Shown here: piece by piece, positions 7,524-15,512 of the stretch | Layout of the letters: each line of letters starts with the position of its first letter | How positions within the stretch are numbered: the first letter of the stretch is position 1 | Origin: Oscillospiraceae bacterium MB08-C2-2 | Lineage (GTDB): Bacteria > Bacillota > Clostridia > Oscillospirales > Ruminococcaceae | Assembly (NCBI GenBank): GCA_035621215.1 | Contig: CP141729.1 | Location: 332,944-396,943, forward strand | DNA length: 64,000 nt | Reading direction: 5' to 3' | Program-made: the position numbers and the translations under genes | Notes under the pieces: model-generated | Database searches by the model: none | What the model was told of the DNA's origin: nothing | The model's input: only the letters and a program-made list of their open reading frames with translations

Positions 7524-7799
7524 ATGGAAAAGAAAGAGTTTGCACGCACCGTGCGGATGAAAGAGAGCATTCGCCAGTATGTGGAGCAGCAGCCCGGCGA
7601 TACTTTCGCTGACAAGTTTGAAAACATGGTGCGGTACTCCATGGAGCGGGAAAAGGAAATAAAAAAAGCTGTCGCTCAGAAAGAGCAGCAGCTCAAGCAG
7701 TTAGAGGATCGGATCAACCAGCTGGCCCAGGTGGAGCGAAAGCTCATGATGATTCATCAGGCGGTAGATCGGGCAGTCGAAAATTGTAAAAATATATGA
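7524..7799 (+). CDS. Small coiled-coil protein, possibly mobilisation-associated
   Basis: This 91-residue protein has an N-terminal block (FARTVRMKESIRQYVEQQPG, then FADKFENMVRY) that looks like a short DNA-binding or oligomerisation segment. A long charged coiled coil follows (SMEREKEIKKAVAQKEQQLK onwards). An AAAGGAAAG site precedes the ATG. Small proteins of this build accompany relaxase genes on mobilisable elements, but no relaxase is present here, so the assignment is tentative. Confidence 0.6.
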   Translation: MEKKEFARTVRMKESIRQYVEQQPGDTFADKFENMVRYSMEREKEIKKAVAQKEQQLKQLEDRINQLAQVERKLMMIHQAVDRAVENCKNI

Positions 7800-8344
7800 T
7801 ATAGAAGCATAACACTTGCCCCAAACTCCCTTTACAAATCAAGGGCAACATACTAATATAGACCCAGTTGGTTTTCTCCAACTAAGTCTAAAAAAAGAAC
7901 CCCCACAGTTCGGCCGCTGTTGACACCAGCAACCAGACTTGCGCCTTAGAGATGTAGAAGCATCTGCTAAGACTTGTGAGAGCGTTCATGCTGTGTATTT
8001 TAACACAGCTTTGAATATATTGCAAGAGCTTACAGATGTTATCCCGCCTGGCAAAGTGTGGTAATAACTGTGGGCTCTTGTATTTTTGTGTTTAGACGCT
8101 CTGTTTTGCGTTTAAATAGATCCAGCATCCAGTCCAACCATTGTTTACAAAACTGGACTGCTGCGTGGGACAGGCTCTGCTTATAAAGCGTTGCTGACCC
8201 TCTGGCGCACATTGACAACTGAATCCTACTGACATCCTCGGTACGTTTTTTTACAGCCCTGTGGTGAGCGGGGAAGCGACTTAAGCGAAAGCGCCATGAC
8301 TGCCTGCACAGATTTCTCTGTGTCAAATTGATTGCATCAAAGGT
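7800..8344. other. 545-base stretch without a convincing gene
   Basis: I see a short hairpin (GTTGGTTTTCTCCAAC near 7868), another at about 7989-8008 (GCTGTGTATTTTAACACAGC), and no supported reading frame. A minus-strand frame at 8039-8326 has no ribosome site and unnatural composition. It is probably decayed mobile-element sequence. Confidence 0.5.
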
Positions 8345-8571
8345 ACGAGCGCCAATTCGGCTTTCAATCGATCCGTGGTGGATCGAATCGCCAAGACCCT
8401 GTAAAAAGATAATGATACTTCTCCCCCGATGAGTGGTATGCCATCGGCAACGAGCTGTCTGCCAAACAAAAGATAGAGTATCTGCGACATACGTTAGCCA
8501 ACGATGCCTGCGGAGCTATGCACCTGAAACCACAGGTGGTCGTTGATGTCAATGCACAAACATTTATATAA
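8345..8571 (+). pseudogene. Degenerate gene fragment of unknown family
   Basis: Three conceptual pieces line up: ANSAFNRSVVDRIAKTL, an in-frame TAA at 8402-8404, KDNDTSP, a one-base frame change in the run of five C at 8423-8427, then DEWYAIGNELSAKQKIEYLR and an end at VVVDVNAQTFI with TAA at 8569-8571. The pieces read smoothly as one protein once the two lesions are corrected, so this is likely the decayed C-terminal end of a cargo gene. I do not recognise the family. Confidence 0.45.
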
Positions 8572-8574
8572 TAG

Positions 8575-8610
8575 GGATGGGTGTACTTAGACCTACATCC
8601 ATTCCTTTTA
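8575..8610 (+). terminator. Possible intrinsic terminator after the gene fragment
   Basis: GGATGGGTGTA at 8575-8585 pairs imperfectly with TACATCCATTCC at 8594-8605, followed by TTTTATAT. It lies just past the stop of the degenerate gene. Confidence 0.45.
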
Positions 8611-8672
8611 TATATTTGATTGCACTACAATAAAGCCTATTTTCATAGACTTTCTTGCAGTACAATCAAATT

Positions 8673-8746
8673 TGGTTGCCCGACTAGGATTTGAACCCAG
8701 ACAAACAGAGTCAGAGTCTGTCGTGCTACCATTACACAATCGGGCA
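8673..8746 (-). tRNA. tRNA-Gln (anticodon CTG)
   Basis: The full cloverleaf is readable on the minus strand: acceptor TGCCCGA with TCGGGCA, a D arm containing TAATGGTAGC, an anticodon stem ACAGA/TCTGT with loop CTCTGAC giving anticodon CTG (codon CAG), a T arm CTGGGTTCAAATCCTAG, discriminator A and an encoded CCA. It has its own strong promoter. The 3' end faces the accessory region on the left, the usual side for tRNA-targeted integration, but no duplicate of the 3' end was found by eye in 1-8670. Confidence 0.95.
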
Positions 8747-8777
8747 ATATATTCATTGTGAACCGGACAGCTTTATC

Positions 8778-8806
8778 ATTATAGCTTGTCAGTAGGGTTT
8801 TGTCAA
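8778..8806 (-). promoter_or_regulatory. Promoter of tRNA-Gln
   Basis: On the minus strand: consensus -35 TTGACA (8801-8806), 17-bp spacer and consensus -10 TATAAT (8778-8783), about 31 bases upstream of the tRNA 5' end. Confidence 0.85.
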
Positions 8807-9229
8807 CACTTTATCCATAATTTTCTGCAAAGGATTTAAGACATGTGCCAACAGGGTTTTTAGGGGGTTAAAGCAGCAAATTAACTAATGCAAAAGAGAA
8901 GTTAAACATGCTATTTGAGACTATAAGAGAATTTTATGTTTTTTCTGGATTCAGCCGTATAATTATGCTATAATTACCGATGCGCAGTAATGGGGGATAT
9001 ATTTATTCTTGGGGTATGAGGTGTGTTCTTGGTAATTTCTGTGGATTTATGTTGGAAATTTCTTGGGCGCGTTTATCTCCGGCAGCGCGGGTAGGTGAGC
9101 CATCGGCTAAAGCAGCAGTTTAGGGCCTTCCATCAAGCTTCTAATTTGACTTTTTGTCATCGTTTCTGCAAGGTCGCGAGAACCCTTGCTTTTAGTGATT
9201 TTTTCTATAGCTGGAATCCTTTTTTTGGA
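8807..9229. other. 423-base intergenic stretch, no gene seen
   Basis: It contains two plus-strand TATAAT boxes (8958-8963 and 8969-8974) and a small hairpin CTAAAGCAGCAGTTTAG near 9107. There is no open frame with a ribosome site. A non-coding RNA starting near 8980 is possible but not supported by any motif I recognise. Confidence 0.4.
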
Positions 9230-9258
9230 TAGACAAGCTGAGGCAAAATTGTTATAAT
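9230..9258 (+). promoter_or_regulatory. Promoter of the nucleoside transporter operon
   Basis: -35 TAGACA (9230-9235), 17-bp spacer, consensus -10 TATAAT (9253-9258). It lies about 95 bases before the BMP lipoprotein start. Confidence 0.8.
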
Positions 9259-9352
9259 GACTATGAAAAGTTTTGAATTTGTTGGTTTGGCTTTGAATTT
9301 GTTGTTTCTTTCCGGTGCTACATAACAATCACCATTTAAAGGAGAAAACAAA

Positions 9353-10462
9353 ATGAAGATGAAAAAAGCATTGGCCCTCTTTTTGACCTGTGTGTTGTGT
9401 CTTTCCGCTTTGGGTGGATGCGGCGGCAGCGGTGCTCCGGCTTCCTCTACTGGCGGAGCTGCTGCCAGTACCCCTGCTGCTGAGGGCGCATCCGAAGGTG
9501 CCGCTCCTGCCGGCACAGATGCTTCTAAACTCAAAATCGGCATTGTAACCACCAACAAAATCTCCACCCAGCCTTTCCTGCTTGGCATCAAGGCCGGATT
9601 CGAAAAGGCTCAGGCTGAGTATGGCTTTGAGGGCAAGATCATTGAATCCAACGACGTCAATGAAGTGGAAGAAAATGTCCGCTCTTTGGTGGATGATGGC
9701 TTTGATCTGGTAATCGGCGGCGAATATGGCGCTGTGGATGCCATCAACAAGCTGGCCCTGGAATACCCCGAGCGCACCTTTGCCATGTTCGATGCCACCT
9801 CTGAGGTGGAAAATGTGCGTAACATCGATTTCCACGAGCAGGAAGCCGCTTACCTGATCGGTATGCTGGCTGGTATGGTTTCTGAAACAGGCAAGCTTGG
9901 CGCCGTTCATGTGGGCCAGAATCAGAAGTCCTACAACTGGAGATGGGGCTTTGCCGAAGGCGCTGAGTACGGTGCTTCCAAGGTAGGCAAAACAATTGAT
10001 AAGAGCACCATCCAGTGGGCCTTTGTCGGCAGCTACAATGACCCTGCCAAGGCAAAGGATTTCGCGCTCAACATGTTTAACTCCGGCTGTGATTTCATCA
10101 ATGGCGCCTGCGCTTTGGGTGAAACCGGCATCATCGAAGCTTCTACCGAAAAAGGCTTCTATACCTCTACACAGGATGTGGATAAGACCGAGCAGGGCGA
10201 AAACATCATCACCGGCCAGATCAAGAACACCGACGAGGTTTTCTATCAGTTGGTTGCTGATTACTGCCAGGGTAACTGGTCCAACGAGACCATCTACTAC
10301 GGCCTGAAGGAAAAAGGCGTTGGTATGCTGTATGTTACCAAAGAGGGCGCCGCTCCCCGCCGCGCTGATGTTTTCACCGATGAAATGGTGAACATTCTCA
10401 AGCAGACTGCACAGGAAATTATCGATGGCAAAATTGATATGACTGTGCCGCTGGAGAAATAA
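9353..10462 (+). CDS. BMP-family nucleoside-binding lipoprotein of an ABC importer
   Basis: This 369-residue protein has a lipoprotein signal (hydrophobic run ending LSALGGC, with the lipidated Cys at about residue 23). A Ser/Ala/Gly-rich linker follows, then a Bmp/PnrA substrate-binding domain from about residue 58 (KIGIVTTNKISTQPFLLGI). Family features include VIGGEYGAVDAINKLA, EQEAAYLIGMLAG, KLGAVHVGQ and AVHVG-type strands, and GACALGETGIIEA. It should sit on the outer face of the membrane and deliver purine or pyrimidine nucleosides to the permeases encoded downstream. AAAGGAG precedes the ATG. A terminator-like hairpin after the stop probably makes this gene more highly expressed than the transporter genes. 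The exact nucleoside cannot be read from sequence; neighbouring salvage genes suggest purine (deoxy)nucleosides. Confidence 0.9.
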   Translation: MKMKKALALFLTCVLCLSALGGCGGSGAPASSTGGAAASTPAAEGASEGAAPAGTDASKLKIGIVTTNKISTQPFLLGIKAGFEKAQAEYGFEGKIIESNDVNEVEENVRSLVDDGFDLVIGGEYGAVDAINKLALEYPERTFAMFDATSEVENVRNIDFHEQEAAYLIGMLAGMVSETGKLGAVHVGQNQKSYNWRWGFAEGAEYGASKVGKTIDKSTIQWAFVGSYNDPAKAKDFALNMFNSGCDFINGACALGETGIIEASTEKGFYTSTQDVDKTEQGENIITGQIKNTDEVFYQLVADYCQGNWSNETIYYGLKEKGVGMLYVTKEGAAPRRADVFTDEMVNILKQTAQEIIDGKIDMTVPLEK

Positions 10463-10515
10463 TAAACGCTTGTATCCATTTCAGAACATGAAGTGAAATT
10501 ATAAGTATAAAGGCA

Positions 10516-10551
10516 ATACGGCACAGATCAGCATTTGTGCCGTATTTGTTT
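10516..10551 (+). terminator. Terminator or attenuator after the BMP gene
   Basis: ATACGGCACA (10516-10525) pairs exactly with TGTGCCGTAT (10536-10545), followed by TTTGTTT. Placed between the binding-protein gene and the ATPase gene, it would allow partial read-through. Confidence 0.75.
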
Positions 10552-10582
10552 ATACTCATCAGCATTTCAAATTATATACTCA

Positions 10583-10747
10583 CTATAGTTTCAAAACCGT
10601 TATGCACTTTTGAAACTTCGGGCTTCGCCCCCAAACACACCTTGCCTGTAGATGAGTATGAAGTGGGTATAGACCGCCTTTGGCGGTTAGCGGCAGGATT
10701 GCCGCTGTTTAAAACCACACTGCGGTTTTGAACCTATACAACTATAG
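10583..10747. repeat. Cluster of nested hairpins between binding protein and ATPase genes
   Basis: About 165 bases are almost wholly self-complementary. TTTCAAAACCG near 10589 can pair with CGGTTTTGAA at 10723-10732. Inside lie AGTTTCAAAA/TTTTGAAACT (10587-10618), GGGCTTCGCCC (~10620), ACCGCCTTTGGCGGT (~10675), AGCGGCAGGATTGCCGCT (~10689) and AAACCACACTGCGGTTT (~10712). It may be a small non-autonomous repeat or an RNA-stabilising intercistronic region. Confidence 0.6.
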
Positions 10748-10806
10748 CAGTATTTGTAGCAAACATAAGCAGGATTGGTAGATGATGTACAGAACGGAGT
10801 GGGCGT

Positions 10807-12339
10807 ATGCAGCTGGAGATGAATCATATAAAAAAAGTGTACGGAACTCTGCTGGCCAACGATGATATCAGCATTTCGGTGAAGGCGGGCGAGGTGCTGG
10901 CCATAGTGGGGGAAAACGGAGCGGGAAAAAGCACGCTGATGCGTATCCTTTATGGCATTGAGCAGCCAACCGCCGGTGAGATTACCATCGACGGAAAACG
11001 GGTGGATATATCCAGCCCGACACAGGCAATTGCCAATAAGATTGGCATGGTGCAGCAGCATTTTATGCTGTTTTCCAATTTCACCACCACCGAAAACATT
11101 ATCTATGGCGGTGAACCCCGAAAAGGCTTCGGCGGTCAGGCAGGGAAGGGCCCCTTTTTTGATAAAAAGGGTGCGGAAAAGGTTGTGTGCGATCTTTGTG
11201 AGCGGTATAAGCTCTATGTGGATCCAACTCATCGGATGGGCGATTGCACGGTGGGGATACAGCAGCGGGTGGAAATTCTCAAGGTTCTGTATCAGGATGC
11301 CCAGCTCATTATTTTTGATGAACCCACAGCGGTTTTAACACCGCAGGAAATCGGCGATTTACTTAAAACAATTCGGGTGCTGGCCGATAGCGGCCGCAGC
11401 ATTATTCTTATCACACATAAGCTGGCCGAGGTTATGGAGGTTGCAGATCGGGTTGTGGTCCTGCGGGGCGGCAAACAGATCAGCACACTGGATAAAAAAG
11501 ACACCACCATGGAGGAGCTTTCTTACCTGATGGTAGGCCGCCAGCTGGCCCGGCGGGAGATCACGCCCCCAAACCTTGGCGATGCTGTTTTAGAGCTCAA
11601 GGAGCTTTTGGTTAAATCGGAGGATGGCAAGTGCCTTCTGGATCACATTTCCCTCTCGGTTCGCAGTGGGGAAGTGGTAGGCATTGCCGGCGTTTCCGGA
11701 AACGGCCAGTCGGAGCTGATACAGGTGATCACCGGCCTTATTTCCGCCGACGGCGGAAAGGTGGAGATCTGCGGAGCCGATATGACCAATAGGCCGGTTC
11801 GGGAAATCCGGGAGGGTGGCTGTTCCGTTGTGCCGGAGGATCGTTACCTGTGGGGAACCTCGGGGCAGGCCACTGTTTCTGAAACGGCCCTTATGGGGTA
11901 TCAGAATCAGGCCACTTATCAGAAAAAGGGTTTCCTCAAGGTGCGCAATGTAGCGGAGCTGACTTGGCAGATGGTTCGGCAGTTCGGCGTTAAGGTAGGC
12001 AGTATTCGCCAAAAGGCTTCGGAGCTTTCCGGCGGTAACCTTCAAAAGCTGATTGTTGCCCGGGAAATGACCCACAATTCTCCCTTTTTGCTGGTAGCGG
12101 AGCCCACCCGAGGCATTGATGTGGGAGCCATTGAGTTTATACATAAGCAAATCCTCAGCCAGAGAGGTGAAGGCCGGGGAATTCTGCTGATTTCTTCCGA
12201 GCTTTCTGAGGTTATGAGCCTTTCTGACCGGATACTGGTTATGTATAATGGCCGTATTCAGGGCGAGGTTTCCCGTGCGGAGGCCACAGAGGAGAAACTA
12301 GGTCTGATGATGGCAGGGGGGAAACGCAATGTCTGCTGA
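10807..12339 (+). CDS. Nucleoside ABC importer ATPase (two fused nucleotide-binding domains)
   Basis: At 510 residues this matches the double ATPases of sugar/nucleoside importers (YufO/NupO, RbsA-like). Domain 1 has Walker A GENGAGKST (~38-46), a degenerate signature (TVGIQQRVEILKVL) and Walker B LIIFDEPTAVLTP. Domain 2 has a variant A loop (GVSGNGQSE), signature LSGGNLQK and a Walker B region with E (LLVAEPTRGIDVG). Asymmetry between the halves is normal here. It powers uptake with the two permeases that follow. The stop overlaps the next start by 11 bases, so expression is coupled. ACGGAG lies upstream of the ATG. Confidence 0.93.
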   Translation: MQLEMNHIKKVYGTLLANDDISISVKAGEVLAIVGENGAGKSTLMRILYGIEQPTAGEITIDGKRVDISSPTQAIANKIGMVQQHFMLFSNFTTTENIIYGGEPRKGFGGQAGKGPFFDKKGAEKVVCDLCERYKLYVDPTHRMGDCTVGIQQRVEILKVLYQDAQLIIFDEPTAVLTPQEIGDLLKTIRVLADSGRSIILITHKLAEVMEVADRVVVLRGGKQISTLDKKDTTMEELSYLMVGRQLARREITPPNLGDAVLELKELLVKSEDGKCLLDHISLSVRSGEVVGIAGVSGNGQSELIQVITGLISADGGKVEICGADMTNRPVREIREGGCSVVPEDRYLWGTSGQATVSETALMGYQNQATYQKKGFLKVRNVAELTWQMVRQFGVKVGSIRQKASELSGGNLQKLIVAREMTHNSPFLLVAEPTRGIDVGAIEFIHKQILSQRGEGRGILLISSELSEVMSLSDRILVMYNGRIQGEVSRAEATEEKLGLMMAGGKRNVC

Positions 12340-13489
12340 AAACAATCGTTCCGGCGCGAAACGCTCGCTCGGGGATATAGCCTTCTGGCTGTTTGAGAAA
12401 GCCGGTCAGCCGGTTGTGGCGTTGATTATTGCCTTTTTTGTGGGTGGATTGGCCATTCTGGCCTCGGGAGAAAACCCACTGAAGGTCTATTCCATAATGT
12501 TTGAAAAAACCCTGTTTCATCTGCCCGGCATTATGAACACACTGGCACGCTCCACCCCCATTATCATTTGTGCCATGGGTCTTGCCATTGCGTGGCGGGC
12601 TAATTACGAAACCATCGGCAGTGAAGGCCAGATGATTCTGGGTGGTATTTCCGCCGCTATCACTGCACTGTATCTTCCCGCACCGGGCATTGTAAGGACT
12701 CTGGTAGCTATTGTAGTGGCTATTATAGTGGCAGGTGTCTATTCCATGGCGGCAGGCTTTCTGGATACCCAGTTCCGGGTGCCGCTGGTTATCTGCTCCT
12801 TGCTGCTCAACTCCATTGCGGCCTTGTTTGGCTCCTATCTGGTGGGCTTTCCTTTCAAGGATCTTTCCAGCGGTGGTATTGCCATTCAAACGCCTCAGGT
12901 GGAGGAGGCAGCCCGTATTCCCAAGATGGTGACCCGCTATGCCCCTCACTGGGGTCTATTGGTGGCCATTCTGCTGGTGGCGGCCACATGGTTCTTTATG
13001 AACCGCACCGTTTTCGGCTATGAATCCAAGATGGTTGGGCTTAATTCCAACTTTGCCCGGTATGGAGGTGTACGGCGTACCCGGGTGATGTATGTGACCC
13101 TGTTTATCGCTGGGGCCTGTGCGGGCTTGGCCGGTGCTTTTGAGGTTCTGGGTATGCAGTACCGCTTTGTGGATCAGGCGGTGCAGCAGACCAACTACCC
13201 GTGGACAGGCTTGATGGCCGTTCTCATCGGCGGATACCGCCCCATTGCCACCGCGCTGATTTCACTGGCGCTGGCCGCAATTCAGTATGCAGGTACGGTT
13301 GTTGCCCGTGAAACCAATGTCACACAGGATATCGCCAAAATTATTCAGGCCACCTTGACCCTGTTGGTGGCGGCCAGACTGCTGGCCCGGTATATTGCCA
13401 CCAAGAAAAGCCAGCGAACTCTGCGCCGCCGGGAGCAGGAACAGGATGGGCTGGCAGCGGTGACAGAAGGGGGCGATGACCATGAATGA
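12329..13489 (+). CDS. Nucleoside ABC importer permease (YufP/NupP-type)
   Basis: This 386-residue protein has about ten hydrophobic segments of the branched-chain amino acid/ribose permease superfamily. The family blocks ARSTPIIICAMGLAIAWRAN, GSEGQMILGG and MYVTLFIAGACAGLAGAFEV are clear, and a positively charged C-terminal tail (RYIATKKSQRTLRRREQEQD) faces the cytoplasm. It partners with the second permease to form the membrane channel for nucleosides. Its start lies within the end of the ATPase gene, and its stop overlaps the start of the next gene. Confidence 0.92.
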   Translation: MSAENNRSGAKRSLGDIAFWLFEKAGQPVVALIIAFFVGGLAILASGENPLKVYSIMFEKTLFHLPGIMNTLARSTPIIICAMGLAIAWRANYETIGSEGQMILGGISAAITALYLPAPGIVRTLVAIVVAIIVAGVYSMAAGFLDTQFRVPLVICSLLLNSIAALFGSYLVGFPFKDLSSGGIAIQTPQVEEAARIPKMVTRYAPHWGLLVAILLVAATWFFMNRTVFGYESKMVGLNSNFARYGGVRRTRVMYVTLFIAGACAGLAGAFEVLGMQYRFVDQAVQQTNYPWTGLMAVLIGGYRPIATALISLALAAIQYAGTVVARETNVTQDIAKIIQATLTLLVAARLLARYIATKKSQRTLRRREQEQDGLAAVTEGGDDHE

Positions 13490-14387
13490 GAGCTTTTGGT
13501 TTTATCTGGCGATTATCCTGAACAGTACCCTGCGAGGATTGGCACCGATTCTGCTGTGTACACTGGCGGTGGGGCTTTGCGCAAAGGTCAGAGTGTTTAA
13601 CATTGCCATGGAGGGCACCCTTCTTTTTGGCTGTTTTGGGGCCATTGTGGGCAACTATTGGTTTGAGAATCTCTGGCTGGCTTTGTTGACTGCCATGGCC
13701 ATGGCCACTGCCTTTTCCCTGCTGGTGGCTACCTTTATCGTACGCTTTAAGGTGCCCCCGCTAGTTACCGGTATTTCGGCCAACATCTGGTCAGCAGGCT
13801 TTACCGCTTTTATGGTACCGGTTATTTTCGGCACCACCGGCTTCTATTTTGATCCGGAGATGGAGGCACTGCCCAAGCTGAACATCACCAGCAACAACAT
13901 GTTTCTGCGGATTTTCTCAGACCTGAATCCCATCGATTTTCTTTCCTTCGGTATCGCTATTCTGATCTATATTATCATGTATAAAACAGTGGTTGGCTTC
14001 CGCTTTCGGGCGGTGGGAGAAAATGTGGAGGCGGCGCAGAGCATGGGTACCCATGTGAACCGCTATAAATATGGTGCCTTTATTGCCACCGGCATTCTTT
14101 GCGGCATCGCCGGTATGCAGCTCTCTCTGGGGCAGGTGGTGCAGTTCGTGGAGGGCATGTCTGGCGGACGTGGCTTTACCGCTCTGATTGCCTCCAGTTT
14201 GGCTGGTGCCCATCCGCTGAAAATTATTGCCTCCAGCTTTCTGTTCGGCTTTGCCAATGCGGCCGGTTCCTTCCTGCTGATGTTCGGCATCAAGGATAAG
14301 ATCGCCCAGCTGGTGCCATATATCATTACTTTGATCCTGCTCATTGTGGTGGGAATTCGCCAGCGTATCAAACAAAAGAAGGCTTGA
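13476..14387 (+). CDS. Nucleoside ABC importer permease (YufQ/NupQ-type)
   Basis: This 303-residue multi-pass membrane protein is the shorter partner permease of BMP-type importers. Typical blocks are TLRGLAPILLCTLAVGLCAK, VFNIAMEGTLLFGCFGAI, GISANIWSAGFTAFM and GMSGGRGFTALIASSLAGAH. The first ATG (13476) lies just 2 bases after GAAGGGGG; the ATG at 13482 has better spacing and may be the real start. Overlap with the upstream permease shows a coupled operon. A small hairpin (14415-14439) separates it from the phosphorylase gene that follows. Confidence 0.92.
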   Translation: MTMNESFWFYLAIILNSTLRGLAPILLCTLAVGLCAKVRVFNIAMEGTLLFGCFGAIVGNYWFENLWLALLTAMAMATAFSLLVATFIVRFKVPPLVTGISANIWSAGFTAFMVPVIFGTTGFYFDPEMEALPKLNITSNNMFLRIFSDLNPIDFLSFGIAILIYIIMYKTVVGFRFRAVGENVEAAQSMGTHVNRYKYGAFIATGILCGIAGMQLSLGQVVQFVEGMSGGRGFTALIASSLAGAHPLKIIASSFLFGFANAAGSFLLMFGIKDKIAQLVPYIITLILLIVVGIRQRIKQKKA

Positions 14388-14414
14388 TTACAGCATACTG
14401 ACCTTGTACGACAT

Positions 14415-14439
14415 TGTAGCCTGTCTGTGAAAGGCTACA
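14415..14439. repeat. Intercistronic hairpin between permease and phosphorylase genes
   Basis: TGTAGCCT (14415-14422) pairs exactly with AGGCTACA (14432-14439). No T-run follows directly, so it is more likely a processing or stability element than a full terminator. Confidence 0.5.
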
Positions 14440-14514
14440 ATAAGGCTGTAAAAATAAAAAGAGGCAAAGCAAGCATCCAAACAAGATGGCGTTTTTTGAT
14501 TAGGAGGTTTTGGT

Positions 14515-15288
14515 ATGGGTAAATTTATGTCATCCACTGGTTTGAGTGAGGAGCAGGGCGCAAAATTTGCGATTCTGCCCGGTGATCCCGGCCGCTGTGA
14601 GACCATTGCAAAGTTCTTGGAAAGCCCTCGTTTTGTGGCTTCTAACCGTGAGTTTACCACTTGGGAAGGCAAGATTGACGGTGTAAGGGTGCTGGTGGTT
14701 TCCACCGGGATCGGCGGGCCTTCGGCCTCCATTGCGGTGGAGGAGCTGACCCAGATTGGTGTTGAATATTTTATTCGCATTGGCACCACCGGCGGCATGC
14801 AGATGCACATTGGTGCCGGGGATGTGATTATTCCCAGCGGTGCAATCCGTCAGGAGGGCACCTCCAAGGAATATGTACCGGTCGAGTTCCCGGCGGTTCC
14901 GGATTTTGAGCTGACCCGTGAGCTGGTGGATGCTGCAAAAGCACCGATGAAATACAATTACCATGTGGGCGTGGTGCAGAGCAAGGATTCCTTTATGGGC
15001 CAGCATGCCCCTGCCACTATGCCGGCCAGTCAGGAGCTTCTCTATAAATACAACGCTTGGATTGCCGCCAACTGCCTGTGCAGTGAAATGGAATGCGCCG
15101 CTGTGTTCACCGTTGCCCAGATTCGCCGGGTGAAGGCTGCTGCCATTCTGCTGTGCATCTGGAACAAGGAACGTGAGAAAGCCGGGATGCCCGCTGAGGT
15201 TGTGCGGGATCATACCGATGCTATCCGCATTGTCATGCAGGCTATCCGTTCGGTGATCAACAAAGAAGGCTTCAACCGCCGAAAATAA
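14515..15288 (+). CDS. Uridine-phosphorylase-like nucleoside phosphorylase
   Basis: This 257-residue member of the hexameric PNP/UDP family has phosphate-binding GDPGR (FAILPGDPGRCETI), GIGGPSASIAVEEL, the RIGTTGG motif and the ribose-binding ME pair (SEMECAAVF). It splits a nucleoside with phosphate into base and pentose-1-phosphate in the cytoplasm. It follows the importer genes on the same strand, so imported nucleosides would be cleaved directly. The family cannot be split safely into uridine and purine specificity by eye; the overall pattern favours uridine/deoxyuridine. TAGGAGG lies upstream of the ATG. Confidence 0.88.
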   Translation: MGKFMSSTGLSEEQGAKFAILPGDPGRCETIAKFLESPRFVASNREFTTWEGKIDGVRVLVVSTGIGGPSASIAVEELTQIGVEYFIRIGTTGGMQMHIGAGDVIIPSGAIRQEGTSKEYVPVEFPAVPDFELTRELVDAAKAPMKYNYHVGVVQSKDSFMGQHAPATMPASQELLYKYNAWIAANCLCSEMECAAVFTVAQIRRVKAAAILLCIWNKEREKAGMPAEVVRDHTDAIRIVMQAIRSVINKEGFNRRK

Positions 15289-15294
15289 AGCTTT

Positions 15295-15455
15295 TATATA
15301 ATATCCACTGAATAAATGCGCTTTGCGAAGCGCATTTGCAGCCAGAGCAATTTTTGCTGTGGCTGACGCCAAAAACCTTGCACCTAAACAGTTTGAAAAC
15401 GCTGTCAAAGTATTGCTATTGTCGCATTTTCAAATTGTTCAGTAGGCATTATATA
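15295..15455. repeat. 161-bp element with terminal inverted repeats (MITE-like)
   Basis: TATATAATATCCACTGAA at 15295-15312 and the reverse complement of 15438-15455 agree at 15 of 18 positions. The interior contains a strong hairpin ATGCGCTTTGCGAAGCGCAT (~15317) and a second one around GCCAGAGCAATTTTTGCTGTGGC. There is no reading frame. It directly follows the phosphorylase stop. Confidence 0.6.
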
Positions 15456-15466
15456 GCAAGAAGAAG

Positions 15467-15512
15467 GCCCACAGCTTTCAGGTGATTTTGCCTGAGGCTG
15501 CGGGCTTTTTAT
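15467..15512 (+). terminator. Intrinsic terminator of the transporter/phosphorylase operon
   Basis: GCCCACAGCTTTCAGG (15467-15482) pairs with CCTGAGGCTGCGGGC (15491-15505), followed by five T. It overlaps the end of the convergent small gene. Confidence 0.8.

Noticed and set aside
8039-8326. Minus-strand frame of 95 codons
   Set aside because: No ribosome site, Cys/Arg-rich unnatural composition; the region looks like decayed mobile DNA.
1-8670. Duplicate of the tRNA-Gln 3' end as an att site
   Set aside because: No repeat of the tRNA 3' end was found by eye within the accessory region.
9259-9352. Purine or other riboswitch before the BMP gene
   Set aside because: I searched the leader for the purine riboswitch core and found no matching conserved loops.
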